Shown here one piece after another: positions 24,701 through 34,048 of a stretch of DNA of 34,048 nucleotides. Position numbers and translations under genes: made by a program. The stretch comes from Candidatus Hydrothermus pacificus (GTDB lineage Bacteria > Hydrothermota > Hydrothermia > Hydrothermales > Hydrothermaceae), in the NCBI GenBank assembly GCA_002011615.1, contig MTOH01000012.1:1255-35302 (forward strand), given 5' to 3'. Within the stretch, counting starts at the first letter, position 1. Each line of letters opens with the position of its first letter. Below the pieces are notes generated by a model. It had not been told where the DNA came from. It did no database searches and saw nothing but the letters and a program-made list of their open reading frames with translations.

Positions 24701-27700
24701 GATATTTTTATTCAGCCTTTTGTAGGTGAGGATTTTATAAATCTTTCATTAAAGGCGGAGCAGATAAATGATAAACCGGAAAATAAAAAAGGCGGGGTAT
24801 TAAAGATTTTCATTGACAGTTTATTTATAAAGGATTTTGAATTTCCTTCTGATTCGGATACCATAAAAATTTATCATCAGTTTGATATTAAAAATTTATC
24901 CTATGGAAAACATATTCTTGAAATAGAAGCAGAAGACCCGTTCGGAAGCAAAACCCGTAAGAGTAAAGTATTTTTCAGAAATACTTATGGAACAGAAATT
25001 ACATTTCCTTTAAAGGATACTCTTAAAAGGGGGATGATTGTAATTGAGGGAAGGGTGTCTGACCCTGATATTTACGATAATTTACCCTTTAAGAATTTTG
25101 AAATATACTGGACCGATGTAAAAAATCCTGAAATTACACCTGACAGCATTGATAAAAATGTATGGCATTCTGAATTTCTCGAAGTGAGAGAAGATTTGCG
25201 AAAAGAAAATGAGCCTTTAAATTTCGGATTTAAAGAGGTAAATAGTGAAAATATAATTGCTTTTTTAAATTCAGGGGGTATATCACCCGGCAGGATAACC
25301 CTTCTTTTAATTTCAAGGGACCAGATGAACTCGGTTTGGGACACAGCTTCCTTTTATCTGGAAAAGGAATTTGCTCAAAATCCCGATATTGAGCTCTATC
25401 TGAAAGTGGAAAGACCCAAACAGGATACACCGGGTATGATTGAAGGGGTGCCAGGGGCAGGTGATACACTGCTACTTGATTTAACTAAGGGCGAAAAACT
25501 TGCTGGAACTTATTTTTTAAAGGGTGTTCCATCACAGGTTAAATTTCAAATTCTTTCACAGGATAATGAAATTTTATTTGAGGAAACTGACTAGGAAATT
25601 TATCCTGTGGATGGTATTCCCCAGAAATTTGATTCAACAGGATTTTATGTTTATTCTGAAGATGAAAAAAATCTTTATGTTGTTTTTAAAAGTGAAGATT
25701 CTGTTATTGCAGGTCTGGGTATAATTGCGGAAAAAATATTTGAGGTTGATTCAATTTATGTGGATTCTGGTTTTAATTCCTTTTTATATGAAAACAACCT
25801 GAATATTTTTGCCCTTGGTAAATTTGAGAATTTAAACAAATTAAGGGTTAATTTAAAGCCAGAAGTTGCGCTTAAAAAAGGATTTTTAAAGGTCTTTCTT
25901 GGGAAAAATCTTTATTCACCTGATAAAGATTCTTTTAATATAATTGGTAAGACACACCTATGGGACGGAAAAGTTTATCCTTCAGGCAATTTTGTTGTTC
26001 CTGGAAATTATAGAGTTAAAATTATTGCCTATGGGAAAAATGGGAACGGATATGTTGAGAAAGAAAAAATTATAAAAGTAAAGTCAAAGTTTGAAATTGA
26101 TACAGTGTATGTCCAGCCTCAGGAAATCACTGTTAATGATACTGCTTTATCAAAGGTCTCTTTATTTTTCAAGGCGAATATGGATTTAAAGGCAGATATT
26201 TTTGTAATAAATTCTGAGGGAAATGGGGTTGATACCCTATGTATTGATAAAGGATTTTACGGCTCCTGGAATACCCACTCAATTATATGGGATGCAGGTA
26301 AAAAACCTTTCATAGATAGCGGACTTTACAGGTTTAAACTCCTTTTAAGACCTTTGCATACAAATTTTGATACGGTTTTATATTCTCCGAATTTTAGAAT
26401 AATAAATGTTCCTGTGATTTACGATACTCTTGATTTGTATATACCTGATGAGTATGCTCAGGATACTCTCTCAGATAAAAAAATTTACGATGCAAAACCA
26501 GAATATCTATTTTCATTAAAGGCAAAGGGAAGATTAACACCGCCTTTACCTTTTAAAATTAATGTTGAAAGAAAATCAGCAAAAATGCCTTTAAAGGTTA
26601 AGTGGAGAGTGGATTATTATACGGTTGATGTTGATACGCAGATTAATATGGTTAGACGCTTTTATCCTGATAATCCTATAAAGATTATTGGTCCGGGCGA
26701 AACTTGGAATACCCCATCGGACAGAAAATTGATTAAGGTTGTAAGAATATTTGGAGATACGAGTCTTATAGAATATAATTTTGATGGCAAGGATTACTAT
26801 TTCGGTAATTCAAGAGAATGGAAAGGTGCAGGATGCTGTTATAATTGGCAGCCCAATCCAATAAGATGGGGAATTTTTGAGAATTATCTTTTTACAGATA
26901 CAATAAATTGTGGTGGTTATAAATGTAGAAAATTGGTTGAAGCAATAGAGCCTGCATGGGATTATCTTAAAATCTATGATTCCACAAAGATTGTTCCTGA
27001 TACCGAGCTTGTTATAACCGACTCCCTTCTCGGAATCTCAGATTCAGGAACCTTTTATATAGTTGATACCGGTGCTGTTTATAAAGCCTATACGAGTTTT
27101 TATCCTGCTCAAAGGGATTCCTAGGCATATAAGATAAATTTTATTCCCTTTTATCCGGTGTTTATAAAGAGTTATAAAATTTTCACATACATGAATCCAT
27201 ATACCGGAGATACCGTGGTTAGACATCTTGATAATTACTATCCGCTTTCACAAAAAATTGAAACAATTGATTCTATTTCACCTGATAGCGTAATAAAAGT
27301 GAGTTTACTTATAAAGGGACATACCCCGAGTAATTATATTATTGATACACTTATCAAATTTTATAAGATAAAAGTTGATACAGATATTTATATTCATAGA
27401 GATTTTAATGGTAATAAAATTTTTATTCAAGAAATTCCTGTTTATGCAAATGATACTCCGCAGGTTTTTGATAAACCAGTTGTAAAATGGAAACTAAAGG
27501 CAAAAGTTTTTTATGAAAATAATTTGCTTGAAGAGTTTGAAGATACTTTTCATATATCTGAAGATTTAAACAGGGAGGATGGGATTGTTGAAATAAAGTC
27601 AACTTCTGCCAACTTTTTCAGGGAATTGAGGTTTATCTTACCGGAAAGCAATATAGAATATTTCAATGAAAATGCTTTGATTAAAGATACATTAAAATGG

Positions 27701-30700
27701 AATGAAAATCAGAAAAAATATTTCCAAAAAATAAGGTCCCTTGATTTTCTTGAAAACTGGCAGGGAAGCAATCATTTTGTGAGTTATGCCTGTTCCCTTA
27801 TAACAGGGAAAGTTGCATTTAACGATACAGGTCCTTTACCGGATTCAGGAAGATGTATAGTAATAAAGCCTTCCCTGAATATAGAAGATACTTTATGGAC
27901 AAGTAAGGAGGATAAGTTTATTGATACAACCGGAATTTTGTATACAGAGTTTCCTGCAATTTTTGGAAATACATTCCCCGATTCAGGATATTTATCAAAG
28001 ACCTACATCTCTGAAAAGTATTTTGAAAATTATAAAGATTCTATACTTTCTCATCCTGAATACGGAGATTCTTTAAACCAGATGTTCAATTATGAAGTTC
28101 AAAATGATACCCTCTTTAAAAAATCAAACCCCTGTTTGAATATAACCGCTTATGATTCTTTGAGGATCTTTTATATAAACAAAAGATTGCACCATGATTT
28201 GTCAGGTGAAAAAACAGAATTTCATTATTCAGGCTATGGTCAGGGAATAAACGACTTTTTAAGACCTTATCTGAAACTTACCTATCATCCAAGAGAGTAT
28301 ATTCCTTTAAGGGGCAAATCCTTTACAGGAAGTTATAAGATTTATATAATGCGTGAAGATAAAATTTATCCTCAATATGACAGCCTTTTGAGTGCACCAG
28401 AAGGAGTTGATACAATTCTGGGATTTATAGAAGTTTCTGAGATGGGAGAAAACATAAAGGTTTTACTTTATGAATATCAGGGGGGCAGTTTAAGTCAGAT
28501 AAGATATAGAGATTTTCTTATAGGAGATTTGTTTGACCCTGATAAAAATAAGTTGATTGCAAAAAGTCCCTACGCAAGAGCGGTAATCAATTTTTCTCCA
28601 AATTCTTTTAACTCTCCTCAGATTACAGGTATATGTCCTCTTTATCCTGATTCAATGAAAATTGAAGGACCGCAGCCCTATATAGGCGGTAATTTTGGAC
28701 CGCTTCTTTATTTAAAACTAGGAGGTGCAAAGTTTTCTGAGCCAGAACAAAAGCCCACCCTCTATTATTACTTTACTCAAAGGGAAAAACAGGAATACAA
28801 CATTGATATTGAGAATATAAAAATTTATGCAGTAAAAGAAGATGGTTCTTTAATTCCTTTAAATACAATAGTTTCAGAAGACCCAGGTACGGGTGAAATA
28901 ACTTTGCAGGTTATGGCTGATTCTTTTCCTGGTGAAGGTGATACTCCTTATTTTGCAGCACTTTGTGAAAATGAAACAATGGATGGGAAGATTTTGATAA
29001 TTAAGGAAAGAATTTATAATGGTAATATATCCCTTGAAGGCGTATATATACCTTATACCCAGCAGAGAAGCCTGGATGTTTTGTTTGTAGGAACCAGGGA
29101 AAAATTAGAAAACATATATGATTTAAAGAAGTACATCCTTTCAGAAGTTCCTGATACTGTTTTAAGGGCATCTACATTAAGAGAGGATAACGAGTTTTAT
29201 TTTAACTTTGAGACCGATTTTGATACTCTTTATTATTTTATTCTACCCGGTGTCAATGAAAACTTCTTAAATCAATTTAAAGGAGAGATTAAGAATTTTC
29301 CCGTTGCAAAGGGGGTTCTGGTTGATACTGCATTTGAGATAAAAATTTTGCCTCCTGAAAACCCTTATACAGGAATTGTCCATAATGATTTAAAGTTTTA
29401 TGTCAACAAAGATGCCCTTGTCCATTATTACCTGAAAACTCTTTCAGGAGAGATTATAAAAGATACATTTTTCAATGCGCAGGCTTTTGATACAGTGTCA
29501 ATTTTATGGTATGGTAGAATAGGGAATCAGAAGGCAGAGGAAGGTGATTACCCCTATGAGATTGAAGGTTTTGCCCCAAGTGGTGAGACAGATTACAAGG
29601 AGGGGGTATGGCATGTAATATGGAACTACTACGCGGTTATATTAAATCCTGAAGATGGCTCATTTTTCATACCAGGGAATGATATTGTTTTAAATGCAAA
29701 AATTCTGGGCACGAATTTGCCTCTGGAATGGAGTGCATACTCTAAGTCTGGGTGGGAGTTCATAGGGATTCAGAGCGATACCCTTTCACCGGTTGTATGG
29801 CATATTCCACAGAATTATAAAATACCTCTTACATTGAAGGCTTCACCTTTAGTCCCAGGTGTTCCTGATTTTGCAAGGATTTATCCTGTAAGGGACAGTT
29901 TTCCGCCTTTAATAAGTATAATTCCCCTTTCAAATTTTTATCAGGGGAATATTTTATGGATTTCAGAAGGAGGACAGGTTCTTATAAATACAGAGGATAA
30001 TGAATCCAAAATAGAGACTTCCTATGTGCTTGTAAACAGTTTGCAAAAAATAGACTTTAAGGATTCTCTAATTTTAACATCGCAGGATTTAAATCCTGGT
30101 GAAAACAATGTTTATGTATATACAAAGGATGTAATGAACAATGAAAAAGACACAAGTTTTATTCTGGGCGTAGATAATTTTAAACCGAATGTTCAGGTAA
30201 AATTTGGTGAACCTTATTATGCGCAGGGAGATACCTTTTTTGTGACTCCCTCAACCCCTGAAACCCTGTTTGCACGGGATAACGGCTCGGGTATTAATTC
30301 AATATTTTATAAAATAAATAATGCAGGTTATAGCCAGATAAATGATTCAATTTATGTTATCAATATACAGAATCAGGGCCTGAACAGACTTTATCTTTAT
30401 TCTGTTGATAATTTGGGAAATAATTCTGAAACCCTTATGGTTTTTGTAAGGGTTGAAGTTCCTGGAACCGCCACTGTTAAGTTGACATTTCCCTATGATT
30501 CAATAATATTCAACCAGAGTTTTGCAATAAGGGGATGTGCCTATAATATACAGAAATGGAGAGTTTTATACGGATATGGTTCAAATCCTGCAAATTATAT
30601 TTTGCTGAAAGAGGGAAATAACCAGATTTATGATTCATTAACCCCGATTGATACATTTCCGCCCTCTGTAATTCCGGATGGTGTTTATACAATAAGACTG

Positions 30701-31882
30701 GAAGGGATAAGTTATCAGGATACCTTTTATGACGAAAGGGTTATTTATAAGGGAAATTTTGAAATTTACGATTCTGTCCAGACCCCCTCTTTTGGTAAAA
30801 TTTCAGGAGATGATAAATTTCTTTATTATGCATATGTTGATACAAGTAATCAGGTAATAATCTATCTGAGAAAATATCAGATAATGGACAGTTTAATTTT
30901 TATAAAAGAAGATACACTTCGGGATACAATTCCCTTTTATCATAATTTAACAGATATGTGCGTATTTCCTGATTATAAAATTTTTATCCTTTTTGATGCG
31001 GTACCTCATAAAGTCTCACAAAGACAGATGGATATGGGATATATATGGAAGGGCAAGGAAGGGATGTATACTCTTTTTTATTTTAATAGTTTCTTTGGAG
31101 AAAGTGATTATGAGAAAAATAGAATATATACAGTTGAAAGACTACCTTTTGGGAATATTCGCTTTTTCATAAGGGATACCACCAGTTTAGATTCTTTACT
31201 CTCTTTTGGAAATTTTGAAAACCCAGTCTCAGGTTTTGCAGTCAGGGATTCTGTTTGCTATTATTCTCCTGATTTTGGCAATAAAATTTATTTTTTAAAA
31301 ACAGGAGAAAATATTCCCTTTGATAGTATAAATCATTATGCTGAAAGGCTTTTTATAGACAATAAGGGTCTTTTATGGGGAACCGCAGGGAGCGAGGTTT
31401 TCTGCTTCTCACCTTTTAAAGAGAAAATATTTTCCCAGAATATGGAGTGGGTTAATAGTTCTTTTTATGTTGTTAAAAATTATCTATTCATTTTATCGGG
31501 AAATAAGATCTGTTTTTACGGTTATAATATTCAGGATAAGATGTATTTAATGACTTCTCTTTCCGTAAATAAATCTTTAAAAATCCAGAAACTCTTTGCC
31601 TACCCTTCCCTTTATAATCCTGAGAAAGGATTTTTAAAAATAAACTTTTATCTACCAGCAGAAAATAGCGGAGAAGTCTTGATTTACACCCTTTCAGAAA
31701 AACTGGTTAAGAGAATAAAATTTTATGGAAAAAGGGGATTAAACACTATTTTATGGGACGGAAGAAATGAGATGGGTTTACCTGTAAGAAACGGGGTTTA
31801 TGTTGCCCTTGTAAAGGTTAAAAACGGATTTTTTAAGGATGAAAAGTATACAAAGTTTATTTTAAGGAGATGGAAACCTTAA
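21770..31882 (+). CDS. Giant secreted alpha/beta-hydrolase and Ig-repeat protein with three in-frame TAG codons
   Basis: One frame of 3,370 codons from ATG 21770 (GAAGG 7 bases before it) to TAA 31882, broken only by TAG at codons 17, 1275 and 1785. Codons 1-16 are a signal peptide (MRSIILIIVSFIGLYA). A lipase-like alpha/beta hydrolase follows: FVHGITGS near 30, nucleophile elbow MAHSQGG near 160 and NTPHLGT near 190. The middle is made of Ig-like and FlgD-like beta domains (for example KTPPFVEIIGPEG and HLWDGKVYPSGNFV). A ZU5-like piece lies near 2300-2420, an NHL-like propeller near 3000-3265 and a FlgD-like Ig domain at about 3290-3370 (LNTILWDGRNEMGLPVRNGVYV), which often serves surface sorting. 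Without read-through or correction only a 16-residue peptide is made. The intact frame between ambers argues against a decayed gene. PorV-like and propeller genes follow directly. Confidence 0.85.
21818..21820 (+). other. In-frame TAG 1, at the signal-peptide end of the giant gene
   Basis: Codon 17, context GCC TAG GGT. It follows GLYA, a good signal-peptidase site. Reading CAG gives YAQGGYPYKP, a natural mature N-terminus. The frame continues with FVHGITGS, which is essential to the hydrolase, so the TAG is within the gene and not its end. Confidence 0.85.
25592..25594 (+). other. In-frame TAG 2, in the giant gene
   Basis: Codon 1275, context GAC TAG GAA. The next ATG in the same frame is 25607, with no SD, and sense codons EIYPVDGIPQ lie directly after the TAG. 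Reading CAG gives EETDQEIYPVDG. Confidence 0.8.
27122..27124 (+). other. In-frame TAG 3, in the giant gene
   Basis: Codon 1785, context TCC TAG GCA (CCTAGG). The same frame continues as AYKINFIPFYPVF without a gap, SD or good start. Reading CAG gives RDSQAYKINF. Confidence 0.8.
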
Positions 31883-32694
31883 TTTTATTTTTAATCCTTC
31901 AAACAGGAGGAATGGGTGTAGATATTTTTGAACTTTCGGGTTCTGCAAGGGCAAAGGGTATGGGTGATGCCTTTGCCTCTGTTGCAGATGATGCGAGTTC
32001 TATTTTTTACAATCCTGCAGGGATTTTGAATACCGAGAAGTTCAGAATTCTTTACATGCATTCAGAACTTGCCTTTGAAAGTTATTTTGATAATGTATCA
32101 TTTGTTAAAAAACCTTTCGGAATTTCCTATCTCAGACTTGTCTCAAGTGATATTCCATATATTGTTTCAAAAGATACAAATATTTACGATACCACAGATT
32201 TGTATATAGAAAGAATCAATTATATTTCCCATGGAATTTATGTTTCCTCTGGTTTTTCTTTTAAGTCTTTTAACATTGGAGCAAACTTTAAAGTTTTTGA
32301 ACAGAGAACAAAATATTTTAAAGAAAAAGATTATAAGTTTGATCTGGGATTTTTTAAAAACTTTGAAATTCTGAGTTCAGGCATTCTTTTAAGGGATATG
32401 GACTTTAAGGGTAATGATTACTCCTTTTTATACTTTGGTTTATCATCTTTAATTTTTAAAGAAATTCTGATTTCCCTGGAGATAGAAAGGCCCTTTAAAA
32501 AAGATGTTTATAAATTTAAATCAGGATTTGAATGGAATTTTTCAAAATATTTTAAATTAAGGGGTGGAATTAAGGAAGGAGATTTCACAATAGGTGCGGG
32601 TATTTTAACAAAGTTTGTGGAGGTGGATTATGCCTTTATCATGCATTCTGAAATACCTTCTTCTCACAGGATTTCTGTTGAATTTTTCTTTTAA
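31870..32694 (+). CDS. PorV/PorQ-like outer-membrane beta-barrel protein
   Basis: A 274-residue protein. After a short hydrophobic start (METLILFLIL) comes LSGSARAKGMGDAFASVADDASSIFYNPAGI, the hallmark of the PorV/PorQ (UPF0164) group, followed by alternating beta strands and the C-terminal HRISVEFFF, which ends in an aromatic as outer-membrane barrels do. PorV-type proteins act as shuttle or anchor partners for type IX secretion cargo. Adjacency to a giant protein with a FlgD-like C-terminus fits that role, though no Por secretion core is in the window. ATG 31870 overlaps the giant gene by 13 bases, with AAGGAG directly abutting it. The internal ATG 31912 behind AGGAGG is less likely because it would remove the signal sequence. 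Confidence 0.8.
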   Translation: METLILFLILQTGGMGVDIFELSGSARAKGMGDAFASVADDASSIFYNPAGILNTEKFRILYMHSELAFESYFDNVSFVKKPFGISYLRLVSSDIPYIVSKDTNIYDTTDLYIERINYISHGIYVSSGFSFKSFNIGANFKVFEQRTKYFKEKDYKFDLGFFKNFEILSSGILLRDMDFKGNDYSFLYFGLSSLIFKEILISLEIERPFKKDVYKFKSGFEWNFSKYFKLRGGIKEGDFTIGAGILTKFVEVDYAFIMHSEIPSSHRISVEFFF

Positions 32695-33385
32695 AGAAAA
32701 AAGGGAGATAAAAATTGATTTTTCTGCACAAAGAATAACCCTTTTAAAGGATAAAATCGTTTTATACGGAGAAGGAAACATTTACTTTATAGATAAAAGG
32801 GGGGAGATAATTTTTTCAATTCCTGTTTTAGGATTTGAAAAGGGCAAAATTTCAGAATTTTTTGATTTTACAATAGATGGAAATAACCTTTTTATTCTTG
32901 GTAGAGAAAAGGTGGTAAGTTATAATTCTCATGGTGAATTTTTAAACGAATTTTATACAGACTTACCCCGTCCTTTTTTAATAGACGCAAGTTTTCCCTT
33001 TGGAATTTTTGTGTTTGATAAAGCACTCCAGAAGGTAATAAGATATGATTTTGATGGAAGAAAGAAAGGAGAATTTTATGTAAAATCCGAAAATATAAAG
33101 GATATGGATATAGACGAAAGTTATATTTATTTTTATGATGAAAAAGGGAAAATGTTTGTTTACAATTTTTATGGAAATAAGGTAAAGGAATTCAAATTGA
33201 TTTACGGCAAAAAAATAGAAGTTGAAAAAGGACTTATATTCTTAATGGATGGAAGTGGTTTGAAAGTTTTTGATGAGGACAGAGAAATATATTCTGAGAG
33301 GATAGCTTTGAGGGACATACATTTGAAAGAGGATAATCTGTACATTTTATCTGAAAACATTGAAGTAAGGAGATTTGAAAGATGA
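32630..33385 (+). CDS. Secreted NHL-like beta-propeller protein
   Basis: A 251-residue protein of propeller blades about 40 residues apart: ITLLKDKIVLYGEGNIYFID, FTIDGNNLFILGREKVVSYN, IRYDFDGRKKGEFYVK, MDIDESYIYFYDEKGKMFVYN and VFDEDREIYSERIA. The pattern (strand, D-x-x-G turn, V/F-strand) is that of 6-bladed NHL-type proteins. ATG 32630 is preferred over the TTG at 32615 because GGAGG lies 6 bases before it and the first 20 residues (MPLSCILKYLLLTGFLLNF) form a signal sequence. It overlaps the PorV-like gene by 65 bases, an unusually long same-strand overlap. Function unknown; probably an envelope scaffold. Confidence 0.75.
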   Translation: MPLSCILKYLLLTGFLLNFSFKEKREIKIDFSAQRITLLKDKIVLYGEGNIYFIDKRGEIIFSIPVLGFEKGKISEFFDFTIDGNNLFILGREKVVSYNSHGEFLNEFYTDLPRPFLIDASFPFGIFVFDKALQKVIRYDFDGRKKGEFYVKSENIKDMDIDESYIYFYDEKGKMFVYNFYGNKVKEFKLIYGKKIEVEKGLIFLMDGSGLKVFDEDREIYSERIALRDIHLKEDNLYILSENIEVRRFER

Positions 33386-34048
33386 ACCTATTTATTTTAA
33401 TTTTAATAATAAATTCTTCATCTGAAAAAATTGAAATAAAAGGAAGCAAAGGAATATTTTATGAAACAAGGGACTTTTCAGGAAACTATCCCTAGGGTTT
33501 TTATCCCTATTCTTTAAGACAGGAATATCTAAAATTGAATTTAAAGGGGTTTTTAAGGTTTTCTACTCAAATAAATGGTGAAATAATGCAGAATTCAAAT
33601 CCTTTAAAAGAGGACCATATATTTTTAAGTTTAAAAAATCCCTATTTCTTTTTAAATCTTGGAGACCAGAAGGTATTTCTTGAAGAAAATTCTCTTTTAC
33701 TTTCAAAAACATACAATCAGGGAGCAATGGGTAAGATTTTTTATAAAAATATAGAGGGAGGATTCATATATACAAGGGCAAAGGGTAAGAATCTTTATAA
33801 AAGGTTCAGGGGGAATAATACCCAGGGTCCTTTTTATCTTGACCCTGCTCCTTTGATTCAGGAAAGTGAAAGAGTTAGGATAATAAAGGAGGGGAAGTAT
33901 CAGGATTTGAAAAGAGGAATGGATTATGAAATTGATTGTTTTTCTGGGACGATAACATTTTTGAACAGGATAGTTAAAGAAGATGAAATTGTTGAGGTTT
34001 TTTATCAAAGTAAGGAAGAGAATCTGAATGAAATTTATGGTTTCAGAG
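33382..34048 (+). CDS. Surface/outer-membrane protein with in-frame TAG, cut by right edge
   Basis: A frame from ATG 33382 (AAGGAG 9 bases upstream, overlapping the previous stop as ATGA) stays open to the end of the window except for TAG at codon 38, giving 222 codons. The first 14 residues (MNLFILILIINSSS) look like a short signal peptide. The later part contains GPFYLDPAPLIQESERVRI and KRGMDYEIDCFSGTITFLNRIV. This is an order of elements (SErVxxxGxxLxRGxDYxIDYxxGxIxF) I associate with SprA-like and other large surface proteins of FCB bacteria, from memory only. The C-terminus is missing, so size and function are open. Conventional translation would end after 37 residues. Confidence 0.75.
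33493..33495 (+). other. In-frame TAG 4, in the last gene
   Basis: Codon 38, context CCC TAG GGT (CCCTAGGG). Open frame GFYPYSLRQEYLKLNL continues directly after it and stays open for 184 more codons. Reading CAG gives NYPQGFYPYSL. An intact ACC CAG GGT occurs later in the same gene near 33821. Confidence 0.8.

Noticed and set aside
25607-27124. The second and third parts of the giant frame as separate genes starting at 25607 and 27158
   Set aside because: Both are in the same frame as the upstream part, with no SD, no signal peptide and sense-like sequence between TAG and the supposed start.
21770-31882. Pyrrolysine insertion or general TAG reassignment as the first explanation
   Set aside because: Neither is excluded, but a free sense codon would appear in varied contexts. 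All four ambers share the rare CTAGG context, and none is in a methylamine methyltransferase. The CCAGG explanation covers more of the data.

Overview
The window is AT-rich (about one third G+C by eye), gene-dense and entirely bacterial in style. An LPS-export and Kdo set (kdsD, lpxL-like, lptC, lptA, lptB, msbA-like) with rpoN marks a diderm bacterium. Short secreted beta-propeller proteins, a PorV-like barrel protein and a giant secreted protein ending in a FlgD-like Ig domain resemble what is found in FCB-related candidate phyla such as WOR-3/Stahlbacteria or Hydrothermae. An MPGP-type phosphatase and a GH63-like hydrolase point to mannosyl- or glucosylglycerate, a solute common in thermophiles. 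The phylum and lifestyle are inference.

Layout. 1-676 (-) is the N-terminal part of a secreted protein of unknown function that runs off the left edge. 744-1985 (-) is a GH63-like hydrolase, divergent from an SDR at 2057-2776 (+). 2859-7374 (-) is a compact operon read right to left: MPGP-like phosphatase, diaminopentanoate-dehydrogenase-like oxidoreductase, isochorismatase-fold hydrolase, a TrxB-like flavoprotein lacking CxxC, an RlmN-like radical SAM protein and a stand-alone RAM domain. 7470-10033 (+) holds a DUF202 protein, an FHA-GGDEF protein and a Ser/Thr kinase. 10023-12722 (-) holds radC, a divergent PP2C/SpoIIE-like protein and a DAO-family oxidoreductase. 12851-20683 (+) is an unbroken overlapping run: zinc ribbon, thpR, kdsD, lpxL-like, lptC, lptA-like, lptB, rpoN, msbA-like ABC exporter. 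20891-34048 (+) is a cell-surface cluster: propeller lipoprotein, giant hydrolase/Ig protein, PorV-like protein, NHL-like propeller and a surface protein cut by the right edge.

The main result is in that last cluster. The giant gene (21770-31882) is one frame of 3,370 codons interrupted by three in-frame TAG codons, the first directly after the signal peptide. The last gene has a fourth. By eye CTAG occurs only about six times in the window, and all four in-frame ambers lie in CTAGG. Reading each as CCAGG, the Dcm-type methylation motif, restores a plausible Gln. The only other CTAGG (28718) would restore a conserved-looking Pro. So the ambers look like C-to-T events at methylated CCAGG sites, either real (requiring suppression) or base-calling artefacts. 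General TAG reassignment fits less well. TAG ends only one of 27 complete genes.

Other notable points are two genes with no canonical start codon (an ATT start is likely for the MPGP-like gene), several promoters whose -10 box sits 6-9 nt before the start codon (leaderless mRNAs), and family members with altered key residues. No tRNA, rRNA, CRISPR or insertion sequence was seen. No gene-free stretch exceeds 300 bases; the longest is 20684-20890.
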